The notes beneath the pieces are model-generated. The model saw only the letters and a list, made by a program, of their open reading frames with translations. It did not search any database and had not been told where the DNA came from. Below, one piece after another: positions 33,953-42,987 of a stretch of 64,000 nt of DNA. Source of the DNA: Bacteroidota bacterium (GTDB lineage: Bacteria; Bacteroidota; Ignavibacteria; Ignavibacteriales; Melioribacteraceae). Within the stretch, counting starts at the first letter, position 1. Each line of letters opens with the position of its first letter. The stretch is taken from positions 434,001-498,000 of the forward strand of contig JAMCSN010000226.1 of the NCBI GenBank assembly GCA_023381535.1, in the 5' to 3' direction. The translations under genes and the position numbers were made by a program.

Positions 33953-34185
33953 TTTTTTCTCAGCTTAATTTGTAAGAGAAATATTTGTACTTAATCAGAC
34001 GTTTGAAACCAAGAGCAGTTACTTGGGAGTGAATCACAACTCGTATAGCAACGACAACGTGTAATTATTTCGGCCATTACTTTACAAATGTTTACTCAGA
34101 TGAACAAAAAACACTGCATCGAATTTTTCTGATGAGGCAGAGAAGTGATCGTTATTGAAGCATGAGTTAGATGCCAATAGAAGCA

Positions 34186-34614
34186 TTATTTTTTTTCTAT
34201 TAGAATATATTTCGGGTCTTCCGTTAAGAAAGAATTATCTTCGTTTTTTATAAAGCTTTTTATTTCTTTTATAAAGTTTTGGTCGACTTCTCCAATTAAT
34301 AATAATATAATTGATCCTTCCCACTTTTTATATTCAAATAGCTGCCCAATTAGTCTTTGATAATTATTGCGTGAATTCAATTTATTTTTGAGTTCTACAA
34401 TATATTTTTCATCAATTACTATATCCGCTTTAATTCTACCTTTTGCAAATTGTTTAGTTATTTGAGTGTTGGGCAAATTTAAATGCAAAAAGTTATATAA
34501 GGAATTCTCATAATCTTTTTCTGTCTCACAATTAATCGGCTTCCACTCCTCTATAAGTTTCTTTATATAACCAAGTCTATCGAACTTATATTTTATATCA
34601 TCTAATAGATCCAT
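34186..34614 (-). CDS. Small PD-(D/E)XK-like protein
   Basis: This 142-residue protein has an N-terminal helical part followed by 'GRIKADIVIDEKYIVELKNKL' (read in parts, about 70-90), where Asp 74 or so and the ExK of 'VELK' fit the PD-(D/E)XK nuclease core, with 'YQRLIGQLFEYKKW' supplying the following helix with a conserved-looking Gln. 'SIILLLIGEV' forms the next strand. Length and order fit a minimal nuclease-fold domain without added DNA-binding parts. An AT-rich leader precedes it, and the base composition is lower in GC than in its neighbours, as in acquired genes. Family not named; activity unproven. Confidence 0.55.
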   Translation of the reverse strand: MDLLDDIKYKFDRLGYIKKLIEEWKPINCETEKDYENSLYNFLHLNLPNTQITKQFAKGRIKADIVIDEKYIVELKNKLNSRNNYQRLIGQLFEYKKWEGSIILLLIGEVDQNFIKEIKSFIKNEDNSFLTEDPKYILIEKK

Positions 34615-34699
34615 TTTTATATTATTCTCCTATAAGGATTAATATTATTGTTGAAAATATAACAACATCCAACTATCAATTAACGTAGGGGAAATCCCA

Positions 34700-36868
34700 C
34701 TAAAAAAACATTTCCATGCTCACAGAATAATTTCTTATCGGCGCAATGTTCCCGATAAACTCAACGTAGTTGTAGTTGAAAATATTCTTAGTGTTCAAAA
34801 ATACTTTTGCCGGAACGGAACCGATCAAAAAATTGTAACCGGCGCTTATGTCGGTAACATAAATCGGAACGCGCTTATTGCCATCCACAACCAATGCAAG
34901 CGGCGGCTGTGTTAATGCTTCGTCAATGGCTTCCACGCGGCTCGCGTACCTGAAGTTAACCTCAAACTCGAACGGCTGCGGGGTGTATTGGAACCGCGCG
35001 TTCACAACGTTACGCGGTCTGTATTTCATCGGTGCATTATTTTCCAGATCGCGCGCCCACATGTAATTGTATCCGGATGAAATTTTGAATAAGCCGGGTA
35101 CCAAGCGCCAATCGAAAGTAAATTCCAATCCTTGAATTCTGGCTTTGCTCAAATTGATGAATTGAATCTTCGCCTCTTTCGTAAGAGTTGCTTCGATAAA
35201 ATTGTTGTACTCGGTTTGATAAAGCGCGAGATCGAACGAAAGATCGTCCGAGTAATCGTAACGCGCGCCGGCTTCGAATGAAATGCTTGTCTCGGATTTC
35301 AAATTCGGATTTTGCTTCACATCAATTCCACCGCCGACACCGACAGTTGTGAAAACTTCCGACGGAGTTGGCGCGCGGAAACCGGTTCCAACCGAAGCGC
35401 GGAGAACAAAATCTTTTGAAAGTTTATAATTCAATCCGGCTTTTGGCGTAACCGCATTTGCGCCGCTTAAAGTATCGAGCTTCATGTAATCGTAACGGAT
35501 TCCAAAATTTGCGATCAAGTTTTCAATTCCTTTATACTCGGCTTGGAAGTATGCGCCGCCTCCGAAAAATTTCGGGTTCATAAAAATGTTTGACGACACT
35601 TTCGAATAAGAAAGTTCAACTCCCGCCGTGCTGGTCCATGTATCCGATAGCACGGCGTTCAGCATCATTTCGGTTCTGCCAAGATTTGCAATGGATTCGG
35701 TCAGCTCAATTCCGTAGCCGTCGAACTTTGTGTAGTAGTAGCTTGCTTTAATTTCGCCGAATAAGTTTTTGTTGAACTGATGGTGATAAATAAGTCCGGT
35801 GAACAAGCGGTTGGATTTAACCGTGTTTCCGTTGTCTTCGTCTTTCGGAACAAGCGCGTTACGGGAATCTTTCCAGTAAAGAAAATTTCCGCGATCCATG
35901 TTCAAGAAGTCTGCAAAGAAAGTTAGTTTATCCTGCGCGTTGAAATCGTAATTAAGTTTAACGTAACCGAGATAACGTTTCGCGTAATCGTTCTGACGGT
36001 AACTCATATTGTCAAATTTTTTGAACGACAAAGTATAAGCAAGATTACCGACCATGTTGGAGTGCGTGAGTTCGACGCCATAAAATGTTCTAAGGTTGTC
36101 GTTCCATTTCCAAATATCATACGCCGGGTTATCATACGCGCCGAAGTAAGAACGGAAATGTGTTATCGGATTTTTCACGGAAGATTTTGTGATGATGTTT
36201 ATAACACCGCCGATTGCTGATGAGCCGTAGAGCGAGCTTGCCGGACCTTTTATTATTTCGATACGTTCAATATCCGCCATCGGAATCAATTCCCAAACTA
36301 TATCGCCGGTATCGCCGCTGTACATCGGGATTCCGTTAACCGCTACAAGAACGCGCGCGCCGGTTCCTTTGCTGTATCCGCTTGATCCGCGGATGCTCGG
36401 CTGTTCAAGATTCATTTGCACGCCGGGAACGTTCGACAGCATTTCATCGAAGGTGAGATAATTATTTTTATCTATAAAATCGGGTTGAATAATTGTGGTG
36501 CTAACCGGCAGGTCTTGAATTCTCTGTTCATACTTCGTTGCGCTCACAACAATCTGCCGCGCTTGAATCGGTTCTTCTGTTAATACGATGATCAGCGGTT
36601 TTGTCGCGGCATTGAAATCAACATTAATTTTCTTTTTCGAATAACCTATTAACGAAACTTCCAGCGAATAATTTCCGAACGGGAGATTTTTTATTTCGAA
36701 ACTTCCGTCGCTTAAAGTTGCAGCACCGTACTGGGTGCCGGAAACAACAACGTTCACGCCTTCAAGCAATTCATTTTTATCGGTAATTACTTTTCCTTTT
36801 AAAGAGCCCTGCTGTGCGTAAACGGAAATACTTGCAAGCAGAAGAAAAATGAGACTTAGTTTTTTCAT
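34700..36868 (-). CDS. TonB-dependent outer membrane receptor
   Basis: The protein (722 residues from the chosen start) has a signal peptide (about 1-20), a carboxypeptidase-regulatory-like beta-sandwich ('GKVITDKNELLEGVNVVVSG', about 24-90), a plug domain with 'VPGVQMNLEQPSIRGSSGY' and 'IERIEIIKGPASSLYGSSAIGGVINIIT' (in parts, about 205-232), and a beta-barrel ending 'YSVSMEMFF' with the terminal aromatic needed for outer-membrane assembly. It imports a scarce nutrient (metal complex, cobalamin or an organic ligand) using TonB energy. The start with the signal peptide was preferred to the GTG 33 bases upstream. A small lipoprotein gene lies 29 bases upstream; together they look like a two-gene operon. 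Confidence 0.9.
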   Translation of the reverse strand: MKKLSLIFLLLASISVYAQQGSLKGKVITDKNELLEGVNVVVSGTQYGAATLSDGSFEIKNLPFGNYSLEVSLIGYSKKKINVDFNAATKPLIIVLTEEPIQARQIVVSATKYEQRIQDLPVSTTIIQPDFIDKNNYLTFDEMLSNVPGVQMNLEQPSIRGSSGYSKGTGARVLVAVNGIPMYSGDTGDIVWELIPMADIERIEIIKGPASSLYGSSAIGGVINIITKSSVKNPITHFRSYFGAYDNPAYDIWKWNDNLRTFYGVELTHSNMVGNLAYTLSFKKFDNMSYRQNDYAKRYLGYVKLNYDFNAQDKLTFFADFLNMDRGNFLYWKDSRNALVPKDEDNGNTVKSNRLFTGLIYHHQFNKNLFGEIKASYYYTKFDGYGIELTESIANLGRTEMMLNAVLSDTWTSTAGVELSYSKVSSNIFMNPKFFGGGAYFQAEYKGIENLIANFGIRYDYMKLDTLSGANAVTPKAGLNYKLSKDFVLRASVGTGFRAPTPSEVFTTVGVGGGIDVKQNPNLKSETSISFEAGARYDYSDDLSFDLALYQTEYNNFIEATLTKEAKIQFINLSKARIQGLEFTFDWRLVPGLFKISSGYNYMWARDLENNAPMKYRPRNVVNARFQYTPQPFEFEVNFRYASRVEAIDEALTQPPLALVVDGNKRVPIYVTDISAGYNFLIGSVPAKVFLNTKNIFNYNYVEFIGNIAPIRNYSVSMEMFF

Positions 36869-36897
36869 AAAACTCTTGTGATGTTTTTGAAAATAGA

Positions 36898-37425
36898 TCA
36901 CCCGCCGGGCGGTTGAGGTGGCGGATTACCGAAATCAACTTTTACGTCAATTCCCGTTGTCATCTTGCCGTCTTGAATTGTCATTGTTGCCGGCTGAGAT
37001 TGATTGTTGCCGATGCAGTAAACTCCGACGATGAACCAATCCTTTCTTGCCAAAGAAAGATTTGGAGTTTTGGACTGGGCAACAACGATGTACTGATAAT
37101 CGCCGGGGGTTATTTTGAAGATAGAAATAAAATTATTATCAACTGAATTGTATGTGAACTTGTTGCTTCCGTTTGGGATAGAATCGATAACGAAACTTAA
37201 ATTCGGCGGAAAGAAATCTGAACTGTCTTTAAGAAGATTTTTGAAAACAACTAAGTGAGTTCTTTTGATTCCGGCGGGCCAATTACCAACGAATGTTACC
37301 GTTCCGCTGAATCCGGTTACGCCGGGCGGTGTATTGTTGGCGGGTTCAGGTTCGATACCTTTATCACATCCGCCGATAAATGAAATAAGAGCCGCTATCA
37401 CAAGAGCAAAAAAAACTTTGCGCAT
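36898..37425 (-). CDS. Lipoprotein of unknown function, partner of the TonB receptor
   Basis: This 175-residue protein has a lipoprotein signal 'VIAALISFIGGC' (lipobox Cys about residue 20), a Pro-rich linker, then a beta-rich domain ('GFSGTVTFVGNWPAGIKRTHLVVFKNL' in parts) and a Pro/Gly-rich end. The start at 37425 has GGAAAG six bases upstream. Because the gene precedes the receptor by only 29 bases, it may be a surface-exposed ligand-capturing partner, as SusD-like or HmuY-like lipoproteins are, but it has no similarity to those that I can see. Confidence 0.65.
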   Translation of the reverse strand: MRKVFFALVIAALISFIGGCDKGIEPEPANNTPPGVTGFSGTVTFVGNWPAGIKRTHLVVFKNLLKDSSDFFPPNLSFVIDSIPNGSNKFTYNSVDNNFISIFKITPGDYQYIVVAQSKTPNLSLARKDWFIVGVYCIGNNQSQPATMTIQDGKMTTGIDVKVDFGNPPPQPPGG

Positions 37426-37504
37426 ATTAATCTTTCCGTTCATCTTGCACGACTAAATATAATAGAAGAATTAATAATTCTCAGCTTAATTCCGTTACCG
37501 CAAG

Positions 37505-40500
37505 ATGAATTTAGATATTTATTTAAGTAAGTTTTTCAAAGCTAATTTCGGAATAATAAATTCTACCGTGCACGCCAAGCTTCGAACATATTTTTCATTC
37601 CTATTTTTATTGATGATCTTTCAAGTCCGCGCTAACGCGGCGGCAGACTCTCCCGGCGATATTGTTTTTAAACAATTAAGAATTGAAGACGGGCTTTCGC
37701 AAAGCACCGTTTCGTGCATGCTGCAGGACAGTGAAGGATATTTGTGGTTCGGAACCGCCAACGGTTTGAACCGTTACGACGGATACAACTTTCTCGTATT
37801 TGTAAACGATCCTTCAGACACAACTTCAATCTCCGGCAACGGAATACTATCGATGTGCGAAGACAAAGACGGCTACATCTGGATCGGCACTTCCGAAGGG
37901 ATTCTAAACAAGTACGACAGATGGAACGGAACCTTCACGCGTTACAACATTACCGAACAGATAAGAACGCAAGTCGATCCCGAAGAAGCATTTTACGATT
38001 TTCCGCTTCCGTTTTCCCGCAGCAGCGATAGATCGATCACTTCAATTGTTCAGGACAAATACGGTTACTTGTGGGTCGGAACATGGGGAAGAGGGCTCGT
38101 AAAATTTGATGTTAAGAATGACAAGGTTGAATATTTTCATTATGATCTCAACAAGCCAAATGGTTTTCATTCGAACAGAATCAGAGCGATTATTCCCGAT
38201 GACGACGGATCGGTTTGGGCCGGAACCCTCGGAGGCGGTTTGTATAAACTTGTTCCGGAAGGTGACCGCACCGTTATAATTAAATATAAACACAACGGTA
38301 ATCCCGAAAGTTTGATCGATGATAAAATTTTTTCATTGTTCAGAGATTCCAATGGAGATTTTTGGATTGGGACTTACACAGGTGAAATCGACAGACTCAC
38401 AAAAAAGAATCAGCAGCTTCCGCCGGATAAAGCGCGGTTCGAACGGTTTGAAATTCAAAAGAATGGGGCGAATTATTTTCCGGAAAGTTTAATCACGTCT
38501 TTTGTGCAAGACCGTTACGGCGAACTTTGGATCGGGACATATTACAACGGTCTTATTCGATATAATTTGAAAAAGAAAGTTTTTTCTTTCTACAGAAACG
38601 ATCCAGCTCTGCCGAACTCACTTTCCAAGAATGATGTGCTTTCGATTATGGAAGATAGATCTGGAACAATTTGGATTGGAACGCATTTAGGAAATGGACT
38701 TGATAAAATTGAACGCAGCTCTGTGAAGTTCAAACAAATAAACAAAGATTTAAAAAATAAAAACGGTTTGAATGACGATGTTGTCTGGGCTATTTACGGT
38801 GATGATAATTCGAATTTGTGGATCGGAACGTTCAAGGGCGGACTGAATCGCTGGGACCGGAAAACCGGAAAGTTTACTTATTATAGAAGAAATATATTCG
38901 ATCCGTACTCGATCAGCGACAACCACATCAGGGCAGTCATAGGTGACAATAGCGGCGGGCTCTGGATCGGCACTTACAGCGGCGGACTAAACAGATTCAA
39001 CAAAACGACCGAAAAATTTTTGCACTACGGAAAGATTCCCGGCGACTCATTGAGTTTGGGCGCCGATCAAGTTCAGGCATTGATGATTGATCACGCGAAA
39101 AATTTATGGGTTGGAACGTTTGGAGGAGGATTAAATAAAATTTCCGCCGAGGACATTGCCGCAAATCACCCGCGGTTCAAAAAGTATATTCACAATCCTC
39201 AAAATCCATTCAGCATAAGCGACGACCGAGTTTACGCGCTCTTCGAGGACAAAGACAGCACTATTTGGATCGGCACATTTGGCGGCGGGTTGGATAAATT
39301 CAATCCAGCAACAGAACAATTCATCAATTATAAAAATATTCCGGGTGATGAATCGAGCATCAGCGATAACCGCGTGATGTGTATTTACGAAGATGATGAC
39401 GGCTATTTATGGGTTGGAACATACGGCGGCGGTCTGCAGAAGTTTGATAAGAAGAAAGAAAAATTCATCCACTTCGGCAAAAGGAATAAAATGAACAGCT
39501 CTGTTGTTTACGGCATCGAAGCGGATAATCACAAAAATCTTTGGATGAGTACGGACAACGGACTTTTTAAACTCAATACCCGTACGGAAACATTCACCCG
39601 GTATGATCTTCATGATGGTCTGCAAAGTCTTGAATTCAGCGGCGGCGCGTACTTCAAATCCAAATCCGGTGAAATGTTCTTCGGCGGCATCAACGGTTTA
39701 AATTATTTTTATCCCGACAGTGTAAAAGACAACATGGTTATTCCACCGATTGTTGTAAGCTCGATCAGAGTTTTCAATGAAGCGATAAAAGGGGAACAGA
39801 ACAGAATCGAACTTTCCTACTTGCAAAATTTCTTTTCGTTCGAATTTTCTGCTCTGGATTATACAAATCCTCAGGATAACCAGTACGCGTACACTCTGGA
39901 AGGATTTGAAAAAGATTGGCATTACGTTGACTCGCGAAGAAGAATTGCGAACTATACAAATCTATCGCCGGGCGAATATGTTTTTCGTGTGATCGGTTCC
40001 AACAACGACGGAATTTGGAACAACGACGGCGCACGAATCCATATAATAATTCTACCGCCTTTCTGGGAACGCTGGTGGTTCATTGCAGGTGCAGCGCTGT
40101 TGATTATTTTTATTATCTTTTATTTAAGTACTGTTGGTTACAGAAATCTGCTGGCGATCGAAAAAATCAAAAGCAAACTTGCTGCCGATCTTCATGATAA
40201 TGTCGGTTCCGGCCTCACTGAAATTTCGATTTTAAGTGAGCTAACATCGCACGAGATAAAAAATTCGTCTCCCGAAACGAATAAGAATTTAGTTTTGATC
40301 AGCGATAAAGCCCGCCAATTGATCGACATCATGAGCGATATCGTATGGATGGTTAACCCCAAGCGCGATACGTTTTACCACCTTCTGCTGCGACTTAAAG
40401 ATTCTTATGCAGATCTATTGAACTCTGCTGGTATTTCGTTTAAAACTGTGAATCTTGAAAAGATTAACACGCTGAAGCTTCCGATGGACTATAAGCAGAA

Positions 40501-40795
40501 CCTCTTTTTGATTTTTAAGGAGGGAATTAACAACGCGATCAAATACAGTAAATGCAACAAAATAATTCTCGAAGCAAACTTGAACAAAGATATTCTGGAA
40601 CTCATACTACGCGACGACGGCACCGGTTTCGATATTCAAAAGATTAAGAGCGGCAACGGACTTCTTAACATGCGGTCTCGCGCAAGAACCATCGGCGGGG
40701 AACTTGTAATTGATTCTTCCGATGAAGGAACGCAAATTAAATTTACAGGCAAAATTTTAAGCCTGAAAAAAGTAATTCTTCCTTTTCTAAAGTAG
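37505..40795 (+). CDS. Two-component propeller sensor histidine kinase (Reg_prop, Y_Y_Y, HisKA_3)
   Basis: The 1096-residue protein has an N-terminal membrane segment (about 27-46), fourteen propeller blades of the 'GYLWFGTANGLNRYD' type (about 75-745, enough for two seven-bladed propellers), a Y_Y_Y domain ('YTLEGFEKDWHYVD' near 799-812), and a transmembrane helix ('WWFIAGAALLIIFIIFYLS', about 858-876). It ends with a HisKA_3 dimerisation domain with phospho-acceptor His in 'DLHDNVGSGLTEI' and an HATPase_c ('DDGTGFDI', 'GNGLLNM'). Unlike the hybrid kinases of gut Bacteroides it has no receiver or AraC domain and instead passes phosphate to the separate regulator 92 bases downstream. The periplasmic propellers probably sense a carbohydrate or surface signal. 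Confidence 0.9.
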   Translation: MNLDIYLSKFFKANFGIINSTVHAKLRTYFSFLFLLMIFQVRANAAADSPGDIVFKQLRIEDGLSQSTVSCMLQDSEGYLWFGTANGLNRYDGYNFLVFVNDPSDTTSISGNGILSMCEDKDGYIWIGTSEGILNKYDRWNGTFTRYNITEQIRTQVDPEEAFYDFPLPFSRSSDRSITSIVQDKYGYLWVGTWGRGLVKFDVKNDKVEYFHYDLNKPNGFHSNRIRAIIPDDDGSVWAGTLGGGLYKLVPEGDRTVIIKYKHNGNPESLIDDKIFSLFRDSNGDFWIGTYTGEIDRLTKKNQQLPPDKARFERFEIQKNGANYFPESLITSFVQDRYGELWIGTYYNGLIRYNLKKKVFSFYRNDPALPNSLSKNDVLSIMEDRSGTIWIGTHLGNGLDKIERSSVKFKQINKDLKNKNGLNDDVVWAIYGDDNSNLWIGTFKGGLNRWDRKTGKFTYYRRNIFDPYSISDNHIRAVIGDNSGGLWIGTYSGGLNRFNKTTEKFLHYGKIPGDSLSLGADQVQALMIDHAKNLWVGTFGGGLNKISAEDIAANHPRFKKYIHNPQNPFSISDDRVYALFEDKDSTIWIGTFGGGLDKFNPATEQFINYKNIPGDESSISDNRVMCIYEDDDGYLWVGTYGGGLQKFDKKKEKFIHFGKRNKMNSSVVYGIEADNHKNLWMSTDNGLFKLNTRTETFTRYDLHDGLQSLEFSGGAYFKSKSGEMFFGGINGLNYFYPDSVKDNMVIPPIVVSSIRVFNEAIKGEQNRIELSYLQNFFSFEFSALDYTNPQDNQYAYTLEGFEKDWHYVDSRRRIANYTNLSPGEYVFRVIGSNNDGIWNNDGARIHIIILPPFWERWWFIAGAALLIIFIIFYLSTVGYRNLLAIEKIKSKLAADLHDNVGSGLTEISILSELTSHEIKNSSPETNKNLVLISDKARQLIDIMSDIVWMVNPKRDTFYHLLLRLKDSYADLLNSAGISFKTVNLEKINTLKLPMDYKQNLFLIFKEGINNAIKYSKCNKIILEANLNKDILELILRDDGTGFDIQKIKSGNGLLNMRSRARTIGGELVIDSSDEGTQIKFTGKILSLKKVILPFLK

Positions 40796-40887
40796 TTCCT
40801 ATCTTAATTCGGCAAAGTATTTTTCCAATTCATTTCAAAGCAAGGATAAAAAATATTATCTTGTGTCAGCAAGAGCGGGAACCTTTA

Positions 40888-41526
40888 ATGATTAAAGTAG
40901 CACTCATAGAAGACAACACAACAATCCGCGACGGGCTTGCGGCTCTAATAAACGGAACAACAGGCTACAGTTGTGTGGGCGCTTTTTCCGATTGCGAATC
41001 ATTTCTCTCTAAGCTTGAAACACTCAGCGTTGATGTCGTTTTAATGGATATCGGTTTACCGGGCATGAGCGGCATCGATGGGATTGCGCGCGCAAAAAAA
41101 ATTAAACCCGAGCTGAATATTTTAATGCTTACTATTTATGAAGACAGTCAAACTGTGTTCAAGGCGCTGTGTGCAGGAGCGTGCGGCTATCTCGTTAAAA
41201 AAACTCCTCCGAGCCGTCTGCTTGAAGCGATTAAAGATGCATTCGAAGGCGGCGCGCCAATGAGCTCTTTAATTGCGCGGCAAGTGATTACTGTTTTCCA
41301 GCAAACACAGGGCGCGGCAACTTTGGCGCCCGATCATGAGTTATCAGTGAGAGAAAAAGAAGTTATAACCTCTCTGGCTGAAGGCAATAACTATCAAGAA
41401 ATTGCAGATCGTCTTTTCATCAGCGTTGATACCGTCCGGCATCACATCAGAAATATTTATCGCAAACTACATGTGCACTCACAATCTGAAGCAGTAGCAA
41501 AGGCAATCCGGAAAGGGATTATCTAG
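40888..41526 (+). CDS. NarL/FixJ-type response regulator
   Basis: This protein of about 212 residues has a receiver domain ('VALIEDNTTIRDGL' with the acidic pocket, phospho-acceptor Asp in 'VVLMDIGLPGMSG', Lys in 'LVKKTPPS') and a LuxR-type helix-turn-helix ('LSVREKEVITSLAEGNNYQEIADRL', 'VDTVRHHIRNIYRKL'). It is the cognate regulator of the propeller kinase just upstream, since HisKA_3 kinases pair with LuxR-type regulators. The ATG at 40888 was preferred to a TTG nine codons upstream because it begins exactly at the receiver's first strand. Its target genes are not evident from the sequence. Confidence 0.92.
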   Translation: MIKVALIEDNTTIRDGLAALINGTTGYSCVGAFSDCESFLSKLETLSVDVVLMDIGLPGMSGIDGIARAKKIKPELNILMLTIYEDSQTVFKALCAGACGYLVKKTPPSRLLEAIKDAFEGGAPMSSLIARQVITVFQQTQGAATLAPDHELSVREKEVITSLAEGNNYQEIADRLFISVDTVRHHIRNIYRKLHVHSQSEAVAKAIRKGII

Positions 41527-41632
41527 ATACTGGATACTGGATACTTGATGCTCGATACTAAATATGAAAAGATCGAATCAAGCAACTATAATTATTATCC
41601 AGCATCCAGTATCAAGAATCCAGCATCAAGTC
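41524..41632. repeat. GATACTGGATACT-type minisatellite with inverted copy
   Basis: Variants of GATACTGGATACT and GATACTTGATGCTC (41527-41560) face inverted variants ATCCAGCATCCAGTATCAAG (41597-41616) and again (41617-41631) across about 40 bases. The unit recurs at 48522-48596. Confidence 0.6.
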
Positions 41633-41804
41633 CCCATCGCATGAACATGTAGGTTAGTGCAGTAATTTCCACCGCTTATCAAAAAAACAACACATTTGTG
41701 CGGTTTACAAAAAAAGATCAATTCGCTAATTACATCTCAGAATTAGTAAGCAAACAACATCAAAGCCGTAATAAAAAATTTAACAACAAACTTGGAGGGC
41801 TTCA

Positions 41805-42056
41805 ATGGAAAACTTAAGTCTTAGTCTTAGCGGGAATCCACTTGCAGAACTAATAAGCGATGAGATCTATAATCTCTTAATCACCAGGGGATTAATTGAT
41901 GAGAAATCGGTGCGAGATTATATCATCAGAAAAAAATTTAAATCGCTTAGGTCCAAAAAAGTTAACGCAAGCGATGCAATAGAAACTCTTCGCGAAGAGT
42001 ACCCCTATTTGCAGTTCGACACGATACGCAAAATAGTTTATCAGCCACAAAATTGA
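41805..42056 (+). CDS. Small conserved-looking hypothetical protein
   Basis: This 83-residue soluble protein has a strong ribosome binding site (TTGGAGGG, spacing 5-6) and its own terminator. It is predicted to be all-helical: 'LAELISDEIYNLLITRGLIDEKSVRDYIIRKKFKSLR' (in parts), with a second part 'ASDAIETLREEYPYLQFDTIRKIVY' that resembles a short helix-turn-helix. A DNA-binding or adaptor role is possible, but no family is recognised. It is a single-gene unit between the minisatellite at 41524-41632 and the 42226 gene. Confidence 0.6.
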   Translation: MENLSLSLSGNPLAELISDEIYNLLITRGLIDEKSVRDYIIRKKFKSLRSKKVNASDAIETLREEYPYLQFDTIRKIVYQPQN

Positions 42057-42078
42057 ACCAACCTCCTCTTAGATAAGC

Positions 42079-42118
42079 AGCCGGAGAATGGATATGTCCC
42101 TTGCTCTCCGGCTTTTTT
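42079..42118 (+). terminator. Rho-independent terminator
   Basis: GCCGGAGA (42080-42087) pairs with TCTCCGGC (42105-42112), followed by six T. Confidence 0.85.
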
Positions 42119-42225
42119 ATTTCTATAAAATTGTTCCGGCAAATTCGGTTTAGTATATTTCCAACCAGTTTTGTACCTCCTATTAATTGAGTTTTTCCAA
42201 TTAATAAATAAATAAGGAATCAAAA

Positions 42226-42939
42226 ATGAAGAAATATTTTTCGTTGATGTTATTGTTTGTTCTCGCATTACCGGTTTGGGGACAGCAGTACAAAAATCAC
42301 GAAGTGAGTTCCGATGTTAAAGAGTTGACTGCATATCACGATGTAATTTATCCCATCTGGCATACAGGGTGGCCGCGGAAAGATATCAAATTCTTGTGTT
42401 CTCTTGTTGGAGACGTAGAGCAAGGTTATAAGAAAATTGAAAAAGCCGTTCTCCCCGGAATTTTGCGAGAGAAAAAAGCTAAATGGGAAGATGGCGTTAA
42501 AAAACTTGGCGTGTGCGTCGATATGTACAAAGTTGCCGCATCAAAAAATGATTCCGTTTCGCTATTGAATGCCGCCGAGAAACTTCATTCGCAATACGAA
42601 GCAATGGTTAGACTAATCCGTCCCGTTCTCAAAGAGGTAGAAGAATTTCATCGGGTGCTATATATGGTTTATCATTATTATGTACCGAAAGATGAATTTG
42701 AAAAAACGAAAGAAGCTGCTGCTAAATTAAAAGTAAGGGTGGAAGCGATTGATAAAGCAAAACTGCCGGAACGACTTAAATCCCAAGAAGAAAGTTTTAA
42801 TAAAATCAGAACCGATTTAACCGCCGCAGTTGACAAACTGAATCAGGTTGTTAAAGCAGGCAACAATAAAAAAGCTATAGATCAAGCGGTTGACGGGGTT
42901 CATGCTAAATATCAGGAGCTGGAGAAAATTTTTGATTAA
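42226..42939 (+). CDS. Periplasmic helical protein with internal duplication
   Basis: This 237-residue protein has a clean signal peptide ending 'LPVWGQQ' (about 1-20). The mature part contains two similar halves of about 100 residues: one starts 'YHDVIYPIWHTGWPRKD' (near 37), the other 'FHRVLYMVYHYYVPKDE' (near 142). Each continues with helices of similar Lys/Glu-rich character, including 'VEQGYKKIEKAVLPGILREKK' (in parts) against 'LKVRVEAIDKAKLPERLKSQE'. The pattern suggests two helical bundles, with His at equivalent places that could bind a metal; no haem-attachment motif is present. Family not recognised. Confidence 0.6.
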   Translation: MKKYFSLMLLFVLALPVWGQQYKNHEVSSDVKELTAYHDVIYPIWHTGWPRKDIKFLCSLVGDVEQGYKKIEKAVLPGILREKKAKWEDGVKKLGVCVDMYKVAASKNDSVSLLNAAEKLHSQYEAMVRLIRPVLKEVEEFHRVLYMVYHYYVPKDEFEKTKEAAAKLKVRVEAIDKAKLPERLKSQEESFNKIRTDLTAAVDKLNQVVKAGNNKKAIDQAVDGVHAKYQELEKIFD

Positions 42940-42987
42940 TGAAATTTATTCGGGGCTCAGCATGCTGGGCACTTACAAAAGAATGTT

